Shown: positions 17,370 through 27,094, counted from the stretch's first letter. The stretch: 64,000 nucleotides of DNA from Saprospiraceae bacterium (GCA_022844565.1 JALHLK010000008.1:95986-159985); one strand, 5' to 3'. Numbers and translations: made by a program. The notes: a model not told the origin generated them from the letters alone.

Positions 17370-18371
17370 TTAGTTTTTAGGGTCATAAGACCATGTGAGA
17401 TATGCTGCACCCCATGTGAATCCACCTCCGAATGCTGTAAACATAAGTTTATCACCTTTCTTGAGTTGAGACTCATAGTCCCACAAGCAAAGCGGTAAAG
17501 TAGCCGCTGTAGTATTTCCGTATTTATAAATGTTGGTCATTACTCTTTCCATAGGAAAATCAAGAAATTCTCCAATGGAGTTAATGATACGTTTATTAGC
17601 TTGGTGAGGAACGATCCAATTAAGTTCATCTTTTGATAAATGATTTCTGACCAATAATTCTTCAATAGCTTTTGACATTCCCGTCACTGCATATTTAAAC
17701 ACAGACTTACCGTCTTGATAGATATATTTATCTTTTTCAATGGCATTAGGACCTGTGAGGGGATGTAAGGTACCACCTCCTTTTATGTACAATAAATTTC
17801 TACCTCCGCCATCACCTTTGAGTGTAAAATCTTGAAGCCCTGTTCCATCTACACTTGGTTCTAGTAAGATTGCACCTGCACCATCTCCAAAAAGAATACA
17901 AGTTGTCCTATCGGTATAATCAACCACCGAACTCATCACATCACTTCCTACTATTACCACTTTTTTATACCTGCCAGACTCTATAAATTGCGCCCCTGTC
18001 GACATGGCAAAGAGAAATCCAGAACATGCTGCATTTAGATCAAAGCCAAATGCATTTTTAGCCCCTATTTTATCAAGAATTGTATTTGCTGTATCTGGTA
18101 CAGGCATATCTCCTTTAATTGTTGCACATATAAGCAATTCTATTTCTGATGGATCAAGGCCTTTCTTAGCAATTAAGTCTAAAACAGCTCGTGCACCAAG
18201 ATCAGAGGTTCCAATACCAGGCTCTTTGATGATTCTCCTTTCTTTGATGCCTGTACGACTTGTGATCCATTCATCTGAAGTATCTACCATCTTTGATAAA
18301 TCTTCGTTAGAGAGGATGCCATCTGGAACATATCCTCCTACCGCTGTTATTGATGCAATTATTTTATCCAT
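17370..18371 (-). CDS. fabH: Beta-ketoacyl-ACP synthase III
   Basis: A 333-residue KAS III. The catalytic triad is seen as Cys near residue 113 (NAACSGFLFA), His near 253 (VPHQANKRI) and Asn near 283 (YGNTTAATLPL). The N-terminal signatures TSDEWITSRTGIKERRI and GTSDLGARA are intact. By family it condenses acetyl-CoA or branched primers with malonyl-ACP to start fatty acid synthesis. It heads the fabH-efp-accB-accC run. The usual upstream partners rpmF and plsX are not present, since RNase Y lies there instead. A good -7 box precedes it. Confidence 0.96.
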   Translation of the reverse strand: MDKIIASITAVGGYVPDGILSNEDLSKMVDTSDEWITSRTGIKERRIIKEPGIGTSDLGARAVLDLIAKKGLDPSEIELLICATIKGDMPVPDTANTILDKIGAKNAFGFDLNAACSGFLFAMSTGAQFIESGRYKKVVIVGSDVMSSVVDYTDRTTCILFGDGAGAILLEPSVDGTGLQDFTLKGDGGGRNLLYIKGGGTLHPLTGPNAIEKDKYIYQDGKSVFKYAVTGMSKAIEELLVRNHLSKDELNWIVPHQANKRIINSIGEFLDFPMERVMTNIYKYGNTTAATLPLCLWDYESQLKKGDKLMFTAFGGGFTWGAAYLTWSYDPKN

Positions 18372-18394
18372 GTGCTTTTGAAAAAATTCGAGTA

Positions 18395-18402
18395 CAAAAG
18401 TA
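18395..18402 (-). promoter_or_regulatory. Candidate -7 box of the fabH-efp-accBC operon
   Basis: The minus strand reads TACTTTTG, a full TAnnTTTG match, 23 bp before the fabH start codon. This implies a short leader. Confidence 0.5.
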
Positions 18403-18500
18403 TACTATTTTTTTAGTTTACCAATACCTTCAGGTCACTAATCACTAAAAACAGCTTTTTTAAAACTATCTGAAACTATTCAATGTAAGATATCAGACAT

Positions 18501-20150
18501 CTACCTTGCAAATGCAACCGATCTTTTTTCTCTAATAACCGTTACTTTTACTTGACCAGGGTATTGCATTTCGTCTTGAATTCGCTGTGAAATCATGAAT
18601 GCGATATCGTCAGATGCTTGGTCAGAAACTTTATCGCTTTCTACGATTACTCTTAATTCTCTTCCGGCTTGCATAGCGTATGCTTTTTGTACACCTTCAT
18701 AAGACATTGCCACCTCTTCAAGCTCGCCAATTCTTTTCAAATAAGACTCTAAAATCTCTCGTCTCGCACCCGGTCTTGCACCTGAGATCGCATCACATGC
18801 TTGGACAATTGGTGAGATAATGTTGTTCATTTCTATCTCATCGTGGTGGGCACCTACAGCATTTGTAATTACAGGATGTTCACCATGTTTTTCACAAATT
18901 TGCATTCCGAGCAGAGCATGCGATAATTCTGACTCTTCTTCAGTTACTTTACCAATATCGTGCAGTAAACCAGCTCTTTTAGCCATTTTAATTTGCTTAG
19001 AACTCAAGCCTAATTCTGCTGACATTGTCGCACAAAGGTTGGCTGTTTCCATGGAGTGCTTTAATAAGTTTTGTCCATATGACGATCTGAATCTCATACG
19101 TCCTACCATTTTTATTAAGTATGGGTTAAGACCATGAATATCTAACTCAATGATAGCCTTCTCACCAATTTCTACTATCTGCTCATCAAGTTGCTTTTTC
19201 ACTTTTGCAACTACTTCTTCAATCTTAGCGGGGTGTATTCGACCATCTGTCACCAATCTTTTTAACGCTAAGCGAGCTACTTCTCTCCTAATTGGATCGA
19301 AACTTGATATTACGATTGAATCTGGGGTATCATCTACCACTATCTCTGCACCCGTAGCCGCCTCAATAGCTCTAATATTTCTACCCTCTCGACCGATAAT
19401 CTGACCTTTAATATCATCTGAATCAAGGTTAAAAACGGTAACAGTATTTTCAATGGTGTACTCAGCTGCCATACGTTGGATGGTCTGAATGATGATTTTT
19501 TTGGCTTCTTTATTAGCATTAATTTTTGCATTGGCAATAGCTTCCTTTTCAATATGCATTGCTTCAGATTCACTTTTTGCTCTAATCGCCTCTAAAAGAA
19601 GGTCTTTAGCCTCTTGCTCACTTAATCGAGCTAAGCTTTCCAATTCCTTAATCCTGATTTCGTTTGCCTTGTCGAGTTCTTCTTTTTTCTTATTGACAAT
19701 TTTTAGCTGAACTTCTAAATTTTCTTTGATTATTGTTACTTCAGCTTCTTTTTGTTCAAAATTCTCAAGCTTTGCTTCGATGGCCTTAGATTTTGATTCT
19801 AAATCTTTCTCTGCTGCAATTGCTGCCAATTCCCGCTCCTTCATCTCTATTTTGTGCTCAGCCTTGAAGGTTTCAAATTCTGATTTCATTTGAGCATATT
19901 GCTCTTTCGCTTCATTGATTTTTTGTTGCTTAACTTGATCGTGTGTTTGTTTTGCCTTAGAGACAATGTTGTTAGCCTTGTTATTGGCTTCGTCAGTAAT
20001 TCTGATTGCTGTTATTTCAGCCTCTTTTACGGTGATATCAGCTTTGTTGTTTGCTTCGTTAATCTTTTTTTGTACATTTGAGTTAATGACAAAGTATCCT
20101 AAAGCAAGTATAGCTAATGCCGAAATGATTGCTATGACTATTGTTGACAT
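18501..20150 (-). CDS. rny: Ribonuclease Y
   Basis: A 549-residue protein with the full RNase Y architecture. An N-terminal membrane helix is followed by a long Lys/Glu-rich coiled coil of about residues 25-230. The KH domain contains [17 protein letters not shown] near residue 250. The HD domain contains LLHDIGKV near residue 395, then HDEIEMNN and [11 protein letters not shown]. It is the membrane-bound endonuclease that starts mRNA decay. It is preceded by zapA and a coiled-coil gene in the same direction, spaced 68 bp from zapA. Confidence 0.97.
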   Translation of the reverse strand: MSTIVIAIISALAILALGYFVINSNVQKKINEANNKADITVKEAEITAIRITDEANNKANNIVSKAKQTHDQVKQQKINEAKEQYAQMKSEFETFKAEHKIEMKERELAAIAAEKDLESKSKAIEAKLENFEQKEAEVTIIKENLEVQLKIVNKKKEELDKANEIRIKELESLARLSEQEAKDLLLEAIRAKSESEAMHIEKEAIANAKINANKEAKKIIIQTIQRMAAEYTIENTVTVFNLDSDDIKGQIIGREGRNIRAIEAATGAEIVVDDTPDSIVISSFDPIRREVARLALKRLVTDGRIHPAKIEEVVAKVKKQLDEQIVEIGEKAIIELDIHGLNPYLIKMVGRMRFRSSYGQNLLKHSMETANLCATMSAELGLSSKQIKMAKRAGLLHDIGKVTEEESELSHALLGMQICEKHGEHPVITNAVGAHHDEIEMNNIISPIVQACDAISGARPGARREILESYLKRIGELEEVAMSYEGVQKAYAMQAGRELRVIVESDKVSDQASDDIAFMISQRIQDEMQYPGQVKVTVIREKRSVAFAR

Positions 20151-20218
20151 ATTTTATTAAGTTTAGAATGTTAAAAAATAACAACAAAACTCAAGGACTC
20201 GAAATTGAATAAGATGAA

Positions 20219-20512
20219 TTAATGACGAGCGTTTGCTTCTGAAAGCGAGGTTTCTATAGAACTTAAGATTACTAATAAATCTTCTGTTTCTCTATTGATA
20301 TTTGCTGCATCCTTTTTATCACTAAGAAGTGTAAGCAATGTCATAGATAGACAATCGAATTTATCATTTATGGCATATTGCACTTGTATGTCGTTGTAGG
20401 TATCATTTATTTGTTTTTCAAGCATTTTTGCTTTTGCCATTTCATCTTTATGCACAAAAATCGGGTAAATTCTCCCCGCAATTTTAATTGATGTTTTGAC
20501 ATTTTCTTCCAT
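20219..20512 (-). CDS. zapA: Cell division protein ZapA
   Basis: A 97-residue protein of ZapA length. The N-terminal strand-rich part (TSIKIAGRIYPIFVHKDEMAK) and the following helix containing LEKQINDTYNDIQVQYA match the FtsZ-binding head. The C-terminal helix provides the dimer or tetramer coiled coil. By family it bundles FtsZ protofilaments at mid-cell. It lies 10 bp after a small coiled-coil gene, making a two-gene division-type unit upstream of rny. Confidence 0.85.
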   Translation of the reverse strand: MEENVKTSIKIAGRIYPIFVHKDEMAKAKMLEKQINDTYNDIQVQYAINDKFDCLSMTLLTLLSDKKDAANINRETEDLLVILSSIETSLSEANARH

Positions 20513-20522
20513 ACATCTGCAT

Positions 20523-20768
20523 TTACGCCATTACTTTCACCATTTCGATACATTCATTCACTTCTTGAATTAGTGTATCTATATCGTCAACAGTGACTTC
20601 ACTATGTTTTAACTTATCGGAATTGTATCCTTCAAGTTTTGCGTCATTATTTAATTCACTCAATTCTTTTTTGAGTACAAAAATTTCGTTATTTAATTGT
20701 TTATTTATATTGCAGAGTGTTTCAACCTCCTTCAGAATAAGCTCTAATCTTGATTTTAATTCACTCAT
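20523..20768 (-). CDS. Small coiled-coil protein paired with zapA
   Basis: An 81-residue acidic protein. Residues 3-45 form a regular coiled coil (LKSRLELILKEVETLC, LNNEIFVLKKELSEL). The tail VDDIDTLIQEVNECIEMVK resembles the conserved end of small proteins found before zapA in other Bacteroidota. It has no membrane segment. Size and coiled coil recall ZapB, but this rests on context and not on homology I can show. The start codon lies 148 bp after the glycerol facilitator gene's stop on the same strand. Confidence 0.7.
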   Translation of the reverse strand: MSELKSRLELILKEVETLCNINKQLNNEIFVLKKELSELNNDAKLEGYNSDKLKHSEVTVDDIDTLIQEVNECIEMVKVMA

Positions 20769-20915
20769 GGCGTAAAGATAAATAAAATATTAAAATATAT
20801 TACTTAAATTTTTAAATATATTAAAAATATGTATAATGTTTGTTGCAATATTATATTCTTTAAACTATTACTTACAATTTTTTAGTAAGCAAGATGAAAT
20901 CTGTAAAAAAGTAGA

Positions 20916-21620
20916 TTAATTAACGGCATGGTGCAAAAGTACTGCGATTATTGATCCGACAATTGGTCCAACTATTGGAATCCATGCATATTCCCAATTA
21001 TTACCACCTTTACCTTTTATTGGAAGGATGGCATGGGCTATTCTTGGACCTAGATCTCTGGCAGGATTGATGGCATAACCCGTGGTGCCACCTAAAGACA
21101 AACCAATACTTAACACGATCAATGCTACAGGAAGTGGATTTAACCCTCCAAGGTCATTGGTGGCAGATGGTATATTGAGTATCGCAAATACGAGCACGAA
21201 AGTACCGATTATCTCGCTGATCAAATTTGTCAAAGTATCTTTTCTAGTAGGGCTAGTACAAAAACATGCTTGTTTTAAATCTTGTTCAGGTGTAGCATTG
21301 AAGTGGTTTTTATAGATCAAATACACTAAGATTGCACCGATGATAGCCCCAATTAATTGGCCTCCTATATATGGCAGCACTTGATCTACGGTAATATTCC
21401 CATCCATCAACATTGCGATAGTAACCGCTGGATTTAGATGTGCTCCAGACTTTGATGCTACGATTACTCCTATAAAAACTGCTATTGCCCAACCAAAGGT
21501 TATGGCTATAAGGCCACCACCATGACCTTTGGTATCTTTTAATACCACATTGGCGACTACACCATTACCTAAAAGAATTAAAATAGCTGTGCCAATTAAT
21601 TCTGAGATGAAATTTTCCAT
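20916..21620 (-). CDS. glpF: Aquaporin family channel, glycerol-facilitator type
   Basis: A 234-residue six-helix channel. The first NPA box is in HLNPAVTIAML near residue 61. The second is in AINPARDLGPR near 187; an Asp directly after NPAR is the mark of glycerol facilitators as against water-only aquaporins. ATG 21620 (MENFISELIG) is the best start. The longer frame has a 21-residue extension that does not look like part of the family. By family it lets glycerol and small polyols across the inner membrane. No glycerol kinase or dehydrogenase gene lies next to it. Confidence 0.92.
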   Translation of the reverse strand: MENFISELIGTAILILLGNGVVANVVLKDTKGHGGGLIAITFGWAIAVFIGVIVASKSGAHLNPAVTIAMLMDGNITVDQVLPYIGGQLIGAIIGAILVYLIYKNHFNATPEQDLKQACFCTSPTRKDTLTNLISEIIGTFVLVFAILNIPSATNDLGGLNPLPVALIVLSIGLSLGGTTGYAINPARDLGPRIAHAILPIKGKGGNNWEYAWIPIVGPIVGSIIAVLLHHAVN

Positions 21621-21749
21621 TTGTTTTAACGATTTGATGGATAAATATAAGATGGAGTTTCTTATGAATAAAATTTCTGGCATTATATTTTAAAACATCA
21701 TTGTACTACTGTCAATTATCAAAGTTTTACATTGAGTAAACGGCCTGTT

Positions 21750-23144
21750 TTATCTAATTCCAGCAAACAACAATTTTAATTCATTCAGTAATTGACGAAG
21801 ATGATCTATTGTCGTAAAGGGATTCATCAATGTGCATCTAAAATACAGCTTTCCTCTCAATTTGGTTTTTAGAATGTAGTATTGGCCCGATTCAAGAATA
21901 AGTTCTCGAATTTTTTCAATTTCACTATCCGTAGCATCTTTGAGCCTAAAGCATATAATGTTGGAGTCGGGATTGACAGGTACCTCAAAGTTTTGGTCAT
22001 TGAGTAAAAGTTCAGTAAATTCTTTGGTTTGGTCAAAACATTGTTCAACATTATCTTTGAAAATCTCTACACCGTATTCTTGCCAAGCTGCATATAATCT
22101 CATTCCGAGCATGATTTTAGTGCATTCCATGGTTCTTTTGCCATAATTAGACCAATCCCAATCTTCGTGACCAAAGAGATATGATGCTTCTTGTGCAAAA
22201 GTTTTATAACTGTCTTCATGATTCTTAAATAGAAGCATAGTTGTCAGTGCTGGCATCATCATCATTTTGTGAGCATCGACGGTGATAGAGTCAGCCATTT
22301 CACAACCATCCATCAAATGGGCATATTTTTCACTGAACACAGCAGGACCGCCATGGGCAGCGTCAATGTGATACCAAAGATTGTACTTTTTAGCAAAATT
22401 ACCAAAGGATCTTAAGTCATCATACATGCCTGTAGCCGTTGATGGTGCACTTCCTATGATACCCATTACTCGAATGCCTTTATCGATCGCTATTTGGTAT
22501 GTCTGCTCTAAAAGATTAGTATCAGCTTTGTAATCTTGGTCTGAAGGTATCAATACAATACCGTCATCGCCTAGCCCCATTATCCTGACCGCTCTGTCTA
22601 TACAGTAATGGGCTTGGTCAGAAACCATAAAACCGATTTTCTCCTTTTGGCCTTCTTTCCAAATAGTTGGATCAAAATTAGCTCTAGCGCACAACAATGC
22701 AGTAATATTTGCAACAGTACCCCCAGATGTAAAAATACCAGATGATTTGTCACCATATCCGAAATATGGGTTAATCTTCTCAATCATTAACCTATCTATC
22801 ACGGACGCCGCCATTCCCATCTCATACACAGCCATACCATTGTTAATGTGACTACCAAAATGTGACATTGTTGACCCAATGGGCAGCGGCATACATACTT
22901 GATGCCCTATATATTTTGGATGGTGAATTAATACTGAATGCTCTACAATATCTGTGATCATCTTTGGAAAGGATGGGTTGCTTTCTTTCCATATTTCATA
23001 CAAATGATCAGCTTTTATAAAATTAGTCACATTCCTTTTTTCATTAAGTGCAATATCTAATGCTGATAGTATCACTCGCTCAGTTTCTTGAGATAGCATT
23101 TGATAGGTTTCGGTAGAATATGCTTTTTTTAGCCGTTCTGTCAT
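21750..23144 (-). CDS. PLP-dependent group II amino acid decarboxylase
   Basis: A 464-residue decarboxylase. Key blocks are GIFTSGGTVANITALL (cofactor phosphate binding) and WYHIDAAHGGPAVFSE with the Asp and Ala of the PLP ring pocket. SITVDAHKMMMMP near residue 291 carries the Lys that forms the Schiff base. The family includes diaminobutyrate, glutamate and aromatic amino acid decarboxylases; the substrate is not evident from the sequence. Its stop is 129 bp from the glycerol facilitator gene. It follows the SGNH hydrolase gene with a 10-bp gap on the minus strand. Confidence 0.9.
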   Translation of the reverse strand: MTERLKKAYSTETYQMLSQETERVILSALDIALNEKRNVTNFIKADHLYEIWKESNPSFPKMITDIVEHSVLIHHPKYIGHQVCMPLPIGSTMSHFGSHINNGMAVYEMGMAASVIDRLMIEKINPYFGYGDKSSGIFTSGGTVANITALLCARANFDPTIWKEGQKEKIGFMVSDQAHYCIDRAVRIMGLGDDGIVLIPSDQDYKADTNLLEQTYQIAIDKGIRVMGIIGSAPSTATGMYDDLRSFGNFAKKYNLWYHIDAAHGGPAVFSEKYAHLMDGCEMADSITVDAHKMMMMPALTTMLLFKNHEDSYKTFAQEASYLFGHEDWDWSNYGKRTMECTKIMLGMRLYAAWQEYGVEIFKDNVEQCFDQTKEFTELLLNDQNFEVPVNPDSNIICFRLKDATDSEIEKIRELILESGQYYILKTKLRGKLYFRCTLMNPFTTIDHLRQLLNELKLLFAGIR

Positions 23145-23154
23145 ATTTAATAAT

Positions 23155-23811
23155 TTATCTACAGTCTATTTTTGATTTTAATTCATTAATCCAAAGTTCA
23201 TACCCAAGTTTATTCATGTGAAGTGAATCTTTTAAGAATATTTCAGATTTGGGTGTATTTAAGCTTTCTAACATCATTGGCCAAATATCTACGAAGTAGG
23301 TCATTGATTGCTTTTCAATAAAACTTTTGATCATTTCGTTGACTTTTTGCATTTCATTTTTTAAATGCCATCTGGATGGACTTGGCTTTAGAGAAATAAA
23401 ATAAATTTCTGCTTTTTTATTATGCTTCCTAATATATGTATAAAGTCTTAACCATCTATTGTAAACTTCAATGCTTGGCGTTTTATTGGCAATATCATTT
23501 TCTCCACAATAAACAAAAATTTGCTTAGGCTTGTATATAGTAAAAAGTACTTCTTTGTGGCTAAGTAAATCTTCTAATGTAGAGCCACCAAAACCTCGAT
23601 TTATAATTTTTTGACATGCCAAATCAATTTTAACATCTTTCCAATTGGTAAAAGATGAACTACCGACGAATAGAATAGGATCCTTTTTTGAAGGAATAGA
23701 TTGGTCTTCAAGAATAAATTGAGAGATTGCTTCCTGAAATGGAAGGGGCTTTACAATTTTCTGCGTACAAGAAAACACAAAAAAGACAAGAATGAGTCCA
23801 ATCTTTTTCAT
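23155..23811 (-). CDS. SGNH/GDSL-type hydrolase lipoprotein
   Basis: A 218-residue lipoprotein. The N-terminal signal ends VFSC, giving an acylated Cys at residue 15. The SGNH blocks are visible. Block I is FVGSSSFTNW with the nucleophile Ser; block II is NRGFGGST; block III is YCGENDI; block V is DSLHMNKLGYELW with Asp and His. The family contains esterases and acetylhydrolases acting on lipids or acetylated sugars. Its start overlaps the end of the YhhN gene by four bases (ATGA), so the pair is coupled, and it is followed 10 bp later by the decarboxylase. Confidence 0.9.
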   Translation of the reverse strand: MKKIGLILVFFVFSCTQKIVKPLPFQEAISQFILEDQSIPSKKDPILFVGSSSFTNWKDVKIDLACQKIINRGFGGSTLEDLLSHKEVLFTIYKPKQIFVYCGENDIANKTPSIEVYNRWLRLYTYIRKHNKKAEIYFISLKPSPSRWHLKNEMQKVNEMIKSFIEKQSMTYFVDIWPMMLESLNTPKSEIFLKDSLHMNKLGYELWINELKSKIDCR

Positions 23812-24533
23812 ATAGCCTTTTTTGCAGAATATCTTTCATAAGATAAAATTAAGCCAAAACATATCAAAAATTGAGCTAACCCATAAGTAGCCATGACTAA
23901 AAAATGTTCGTACGGAAGCGGTGTAACAAATTTATTGATTGCAAGTAAGAGGTCTGATATTACAAAAGCTAAAGCTCCCCATGCAAAGTAATTAAAGGTT
24001 TTGCCAGTATTGATATTGAGTGCAAAATAAAGCATCGTTAATAAAGCTAAGGCATAGATCAACACTGGTATTTGTAAATCACCTAACTTTCCCCAAGAAA
24101 ATATGGCAAATACAAGATAAAAAGCACCAATGAGTATACTTAACCATTTCTTGTTACCAACAGGATGGCTATACCCTTTTTTGAAAATGAAAATATACAA
24201 AATTTGCATAATTAAAAACGAACTAAGGCCTAACTCAAAATAGCTTCCTCTTTGTATGGCAAGAAATAAATCCCCTCCCAAAGCAGCAATCAATGCCAAT
24301 ATATATAATTTATTTTGGGGAGGTACTTTTAAAATGTAATAGATGAGCAATGAGGAAACAATAGCTCCTTTGGTAAGAAGTTTTAAATCAGGGTATTGTG
24401 GACTTACAAATATGTCAATCAAAACGATAAAAATGTAAGTCAAGATAAAGTTCCGATGTTTATCTAATTCTTCTGGAAATAATGTTTTTGCATCTTTAAT
24501 TGGTATTGCCTTGGTATTCCCTTTCTTTTTCAT
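23808..24533 (-). CDS. YhhN-family membrane protein (lysoplasmalogenase-like)
   Basis: A 241-residue polytopic protein with about eight hydrophobic helices between residues 30 and 235, matching the YhhN family that includes lysoplasmalogenases. Conserved blocks include ALIAALGGDLFLAIQ, SSFLIMQILYIFIF, and AWGALAFVISDLLLAINKF. The longer frame begins with TTG at 24566; I prefer the ATG at 24533 because a -7 box at 24575-24582 then leaves a leader of normal length. By family it cleaves the vinyl-ether bond of lysoplasmalogens, though its bacterial role is uncertain. It is the first gene of a run with the SGNH hydrolase and decarboxylase genes. Confidence 0.85.
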   Translation of the reverse strand: MKKKGNTKAIPIKDAKTLFPEELDKHRNFILTYIFIVLIDIFVSPQYPDLKLLTKGAIVSSLLIYYILKVPPQNKLYILALIAALGGDLFLAIQRGSYFELGLSSFLIMQILYIFIFKKGYSHPVGNKKWLSILIGAFYLVFAIFSWGKLGDLQIPVLIYALALLTMLYFALNINTGKTFNYFAWGALAFVISDLLLAINKFVTPLPYEHFLVMATYGLAQFLICFGLILSYERYSAKKAI

Positions 24534-24574
24534 CTTATTTTTTAAAAACCTCCTAATTCGATTCAAATTAAGAT

Positions 24575-24582
24575 CAAAGATA
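24575..24582 (-). promoter_or_regulatory. Candidate -7 box of the YhhN/SGNH/decarboxylase run
   Basis: The minus strand reads TATCTTTG, matching TAnnTTTG. It lies 41 bp upstream of ATG 24533 and would place transcription initiation almost on the rejected TTG start. Confidence 0.45.
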
Positions 24583-24807
24583 AATGATCAGAATTTGAGA
24601 CCGTAATAAAAACTTGATTTTATGTTTATGTTTTTTGTTTTTTTAAGCAATTTGTAGATTCACCCAATAAAATTGAAGTAAACTTGTTATTGAATAGAAA
24701 TCCTTCTGTGTATAACCTATTGCACAAAAATGTTATACTGAAGTAATCCTTCCTTTTTTAATTCAAACTTAAAAAAAATTTCGTTACTTTGTATAAAATG
24801 TAAAACC

Positions 24808-25869
24808 ATGAGCTTAAAAATAAATATTACAAAATCTTCTCTTCATCCTAATTTGGTAAGGCAATTTTTCTTTCTGGCAGTTTTAATATTTCTAGGATTA
24901 ACAATTGTAAAAGAAATGTACTATTTGATTAGTGCTTTTTTTGGTGCTGTGACTTTTTTTGTCATTTTAATGCGGCCATATAAGTACTTGGTATCAATTT
25001 TAAAATGGAGACCTGCATTAGCAACTTTAGCCTTAATGTTGGTTTCGTTTGTCGTGATGATCATCCCTTTGACCTATATGGCATCTGTGATGGTGACCAA
25101 ACTCGCACCGATAATAAATAATCCGGGGATAATTAATGAGACATTTTCTAAAATTAATACTTATTTGAAAACGAGTTTGGACCTCGATATCTTAAATGAG
25201 CAAAACATCAATAAAATTACAGATCAACTTATTCCTTTTGCACAGAGAACACTAGGGGGTACATTTAGTGCTTTGGGCAATATCTTAATTATGTATTTGG
25301 TATTGTATTTCTTATTATCTAATACAAGAGAGGTTGAAAGATGGCTTCGAATGCATGTTCCTTTCAAAACAGCAAACTCTAAATCTGTCATCAAAGAAAT
25401 TTCTGGACTTGTGTATAGCAATGCCTTAGGAATACCAATTGTAGCTTTTATACAAGGAATTGTTGGTGTGATTGGGTATTGGATATTTGGTGTGGAAGAG
25501 TTTATTCTTATGGGTATTCTTACAGCTATTAGCTCAGTAATTCCAATTATTGGTACTTTAGCCATTTATCTTCCTCTAGCCATATTTCAATTTGCTTTTG
25601 TAGGTACCTGGCAAGGAATCGGAGTTACGCTCTGGGGGTTTATTGTGATAGGTTCTGTAGATAATATAGCACGATTTTTAGTTCAAAAGAAACTTGCTGA
25701 TATACATCCTTTGGTGACTTTACTTGGTGTAATGATTGGAGTAAGTCTCTTTGGTTTTATAGGGGTCATTTTCGGACCATTGCTTATTTCAGTATTCTTC
25801 ATCTTGGTTAGGATCTACATAGACGAGTTTGGTAAGATTGATGCTAACGATCCTGAGAATATCACATAG
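24808..25869 (+). CDS. AI-2E family transporter (TqsA/PerM-like)
   Basis: A 353-residue inner-membrane protein with about eight helices. Two start near residues 20 and 40 and the paired long ones fall at residues 60-90. A hydrophilic domain (residues 95-145) is next, then a C-terminal block of helices. The conserved PLVTLLGVMIGVSLFGFIGVIFGPLLI near residues 308-335 is the family signature. Members were linked to autoinducer-2 export or to Na+/H+ antiport, so the substrate here is open. It is transcribed alone and followed by an AT-rich terminator. Confidence 0.9.
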   Translation: MSLKINITKSSLHPNLVRQFFFLAVLIFLGLTIVKEMYYLISAFFGAVTFFVILMRPYKYLVSILKWRPALATLALMLVSFVVMIIPLTYMASVMVTKLAPIINNPGIINETFSKINTYLKTSLDLDILNEQNINKITDQLIPFAQRTLGGTFSALGNILIMYLVLYFLLSNTREVERWLRMHVPFKTANSKSVIKEISGLVYSNALGIPIVAFIQGIVGVIGYWIFGVEEFILMGILTAISSVIPIIGTLAIYLPLAIFQFAFVGTWQGIGVTLWGFIVIGSVDNIARFLVQKKLADIHPLVTLLGVMIGVSLFGFIGVIFGPLLISVFFILVRIYIDEFGKIDANDPENIT

Positions 25870-25876
25870 GAGCTGT

Positions 25877-25909
25877 AAAGAACATATCCATTTTGACTCG
25901 TTCTTTTTT
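25877..25909 (+). terminator. Probable intrinsic terminator of the AI-2E transporter gene
   Basis: AAAGAAC (25877-25883) pairs with GTTCTTT (25900-25906) over a 16-base loop and runs into more T residues. The stem is short but starts 8 bp after the stop codon. Confidence 0.55.
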
Positions 25910-25974
25910 ATAGATACTTAGACAATTAGTTCTACTTTGTCAAGTTAAAATCAGATTGTTTATAAATTCAATTA

Positions 25975-26145
25975 AACCCAAATTGGTCATTAGAACTTTG
26001 TCATGAGGGGTTAAAGTGCAATAAAATAAGACATTTTACCGACTGCAGCATAGCATCGCTATGGTAAAGGAGGAAAATGGAGTGAAACGCCTTATTTTGA
26101 AGCAATTTAACTCCGTAATAAATTTTCTAATGACCAATTTGGGTT
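25975..26145. repeat. Palindromic intergenic element B (171 bp)
   Basis: The 21-bp arms at 25975-25995 and 26125-26145 are perfect inverted repeats; outward they read AACCCAAATTGG... and resemble element A (AACCCAGATTAC...). The centre has CATAGC (26049-26054), loop ATC, GCTATG (26058-26063). The two sides pair in patches all the way through. A 29-bp internal stretch (26080-26108, minus strand) matches element C at 26 of 29 positions. The gap 25870-26347 between the convergent transporter and RsmI-like genes is filled by this element and palindrome F; nothing else is seen there. Confidence 0.85.
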
Positions 26146-26151
26146 AAAGTA

Positions 26152-26315
26152 AAAAATGGCAATGTCCTTCTTAGTTTTTGTCACCATTTTTGTTACAAAA
26201 AAGTCGCCAAAAGAATTGCCGTTTTGTGTTTTCCACGACCTGAAGGTCGCGGTAACTAAAAAGTTATTTATTTTAACAAAGTAGAATTAGTATTTTCAAA
26301 TTTGTTGCCATTTTT
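26152..26315. repeat. Palindromic intergenic element F (about 164 bp)
   Basis: AAAAATGGCAA (26152-26162) and TTGCCATTTTT (26305-26315) are perfect inverted ends. The middle holds a hairpin CGACCT-GA-AGGTCG near 26234-26247, and GTTACAAAAAAG near 26210 pairs loosely with sequences on the right side. It starts six bases after element B ends. Its central hairpin lacks the AGC-loop-GCT core, so I treat it as a different type. Confidence 0.6.
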
Positions 26316-26347
26316 TTGATATTCTTAGCAATCAATGCCATGTAAGT

Positions 26348-27094
26348 TTATTTACCTAGAAGAAAAACTGCTGGTCTTTTGTGAAACTGATCTAGGTCTA
26401 TGGCATTCCAACCGCTTTTTGGTAGATTGATGATTTGCATAGTTGGGGCATCTAGATCGATACAGACACAGAGTTGCTCGTTACCTTGTATGCACGAAAG
26501 GATGGTTTCGATCATGAACCTATTGCGATAAGGTGTCTCTATGAATATTTGAGTTTCTGCTGTTCTTTGAATTTGAGTCTGCATCCACTTTATTTTTGTG
26601 ATTAACTCAGGCTTTTTGTTGGGTAAATATCCATGAAATGCGAAGTTTTGACCATTAAAACCAGATGCCATTAATGACAAGATAATAGAAGATGGGCCAA
26701 CAAGTGGATTGACATTTATCTTATGTCTATGACACCATTGTACGACTAGACTTCCTGGATCAGCAATGGCTGGGCAACCCGCTTCTGACATTAGACCTAT
26801 ATTACCTCTAAGAAAATTTGAACCAAGGAATGCATGCAACTCTTTTGTATCAAAACCTTTACTTAATTCGAAGAATTCAAGTGTATCGATATCAATAGAT
26901 TTATTCACAGCTTTTATAAATCTTCTGGCTGTTCTAAGATTTTCGACCACAAAAAAAAGTGTATTTTCTATAGCATTTCTGACATCGAGCGTAATATTAT
27001 CAACTTTATTTTCGGCTATCGGGGTAGGAATGAGAATTAATGAATGCACATTATTGTATTTTAAATGTTGTTCTACGGTTTCGTTGGTGTTCAT
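26348..27094 (-). CDS. RsmI-like SAM-dependent tetrapyrrole-methylase-fold methyltransferase
   Basis: A 248-residue protein of the RsmI branch of the tetrapyrrole methylase fold. It contains LILIPTPI near the start, GLMSEAGCPAIADPGSLVVQWCH (the conserved D-x-G-x-P-x-I-S/A-D-P-G block), and VGPSSIILSLMASGFNGQNFAFHGYLP. Later comes IFIETPYRNRFMIE. RsmI methylates the 2'-O of C1402 in 16S rRNA. This protein is shorter than E. coli RsmI (286) and ends near PAVFLLGK, matching a compact Bacteroidota variant whose substrate is unconfirmed. The start at ATG 27094 still overlaps the PorE-like gene by 44 bp; a longer GTG frame would overlap by more. Confidence 0.85.
   Translation of the reverse strand: MNTNETVEQHLKYNNVHSLILIPTPIAENKVDNITLDVRNAIENTLFFVVENLRTARRFIKAVNKSIDIDTLEFFELSKGFDTKELHAFLGSNFLRGNIGLMSEAGCPAIADPGSLVVQWCHRHKINVNPLVGPSSIILSLMASGFNGQNFAFHGYLPNKKPELITKIKWMQTQIQRTAETQIFIETPYRNRFMIETILSCIQGNEQLCVCIDLDAPTMQIINLPKSGWNAIDLDQFHKRPAVFLLGK

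Noticed and set aside
20523..20768. Naming the coiled-coil gene before zapA as zapB
   Set aside because: Length and coiled coil are suggestive, but ZapB is a gammaproteobacterial family and there is no residue-level evidence for homology.
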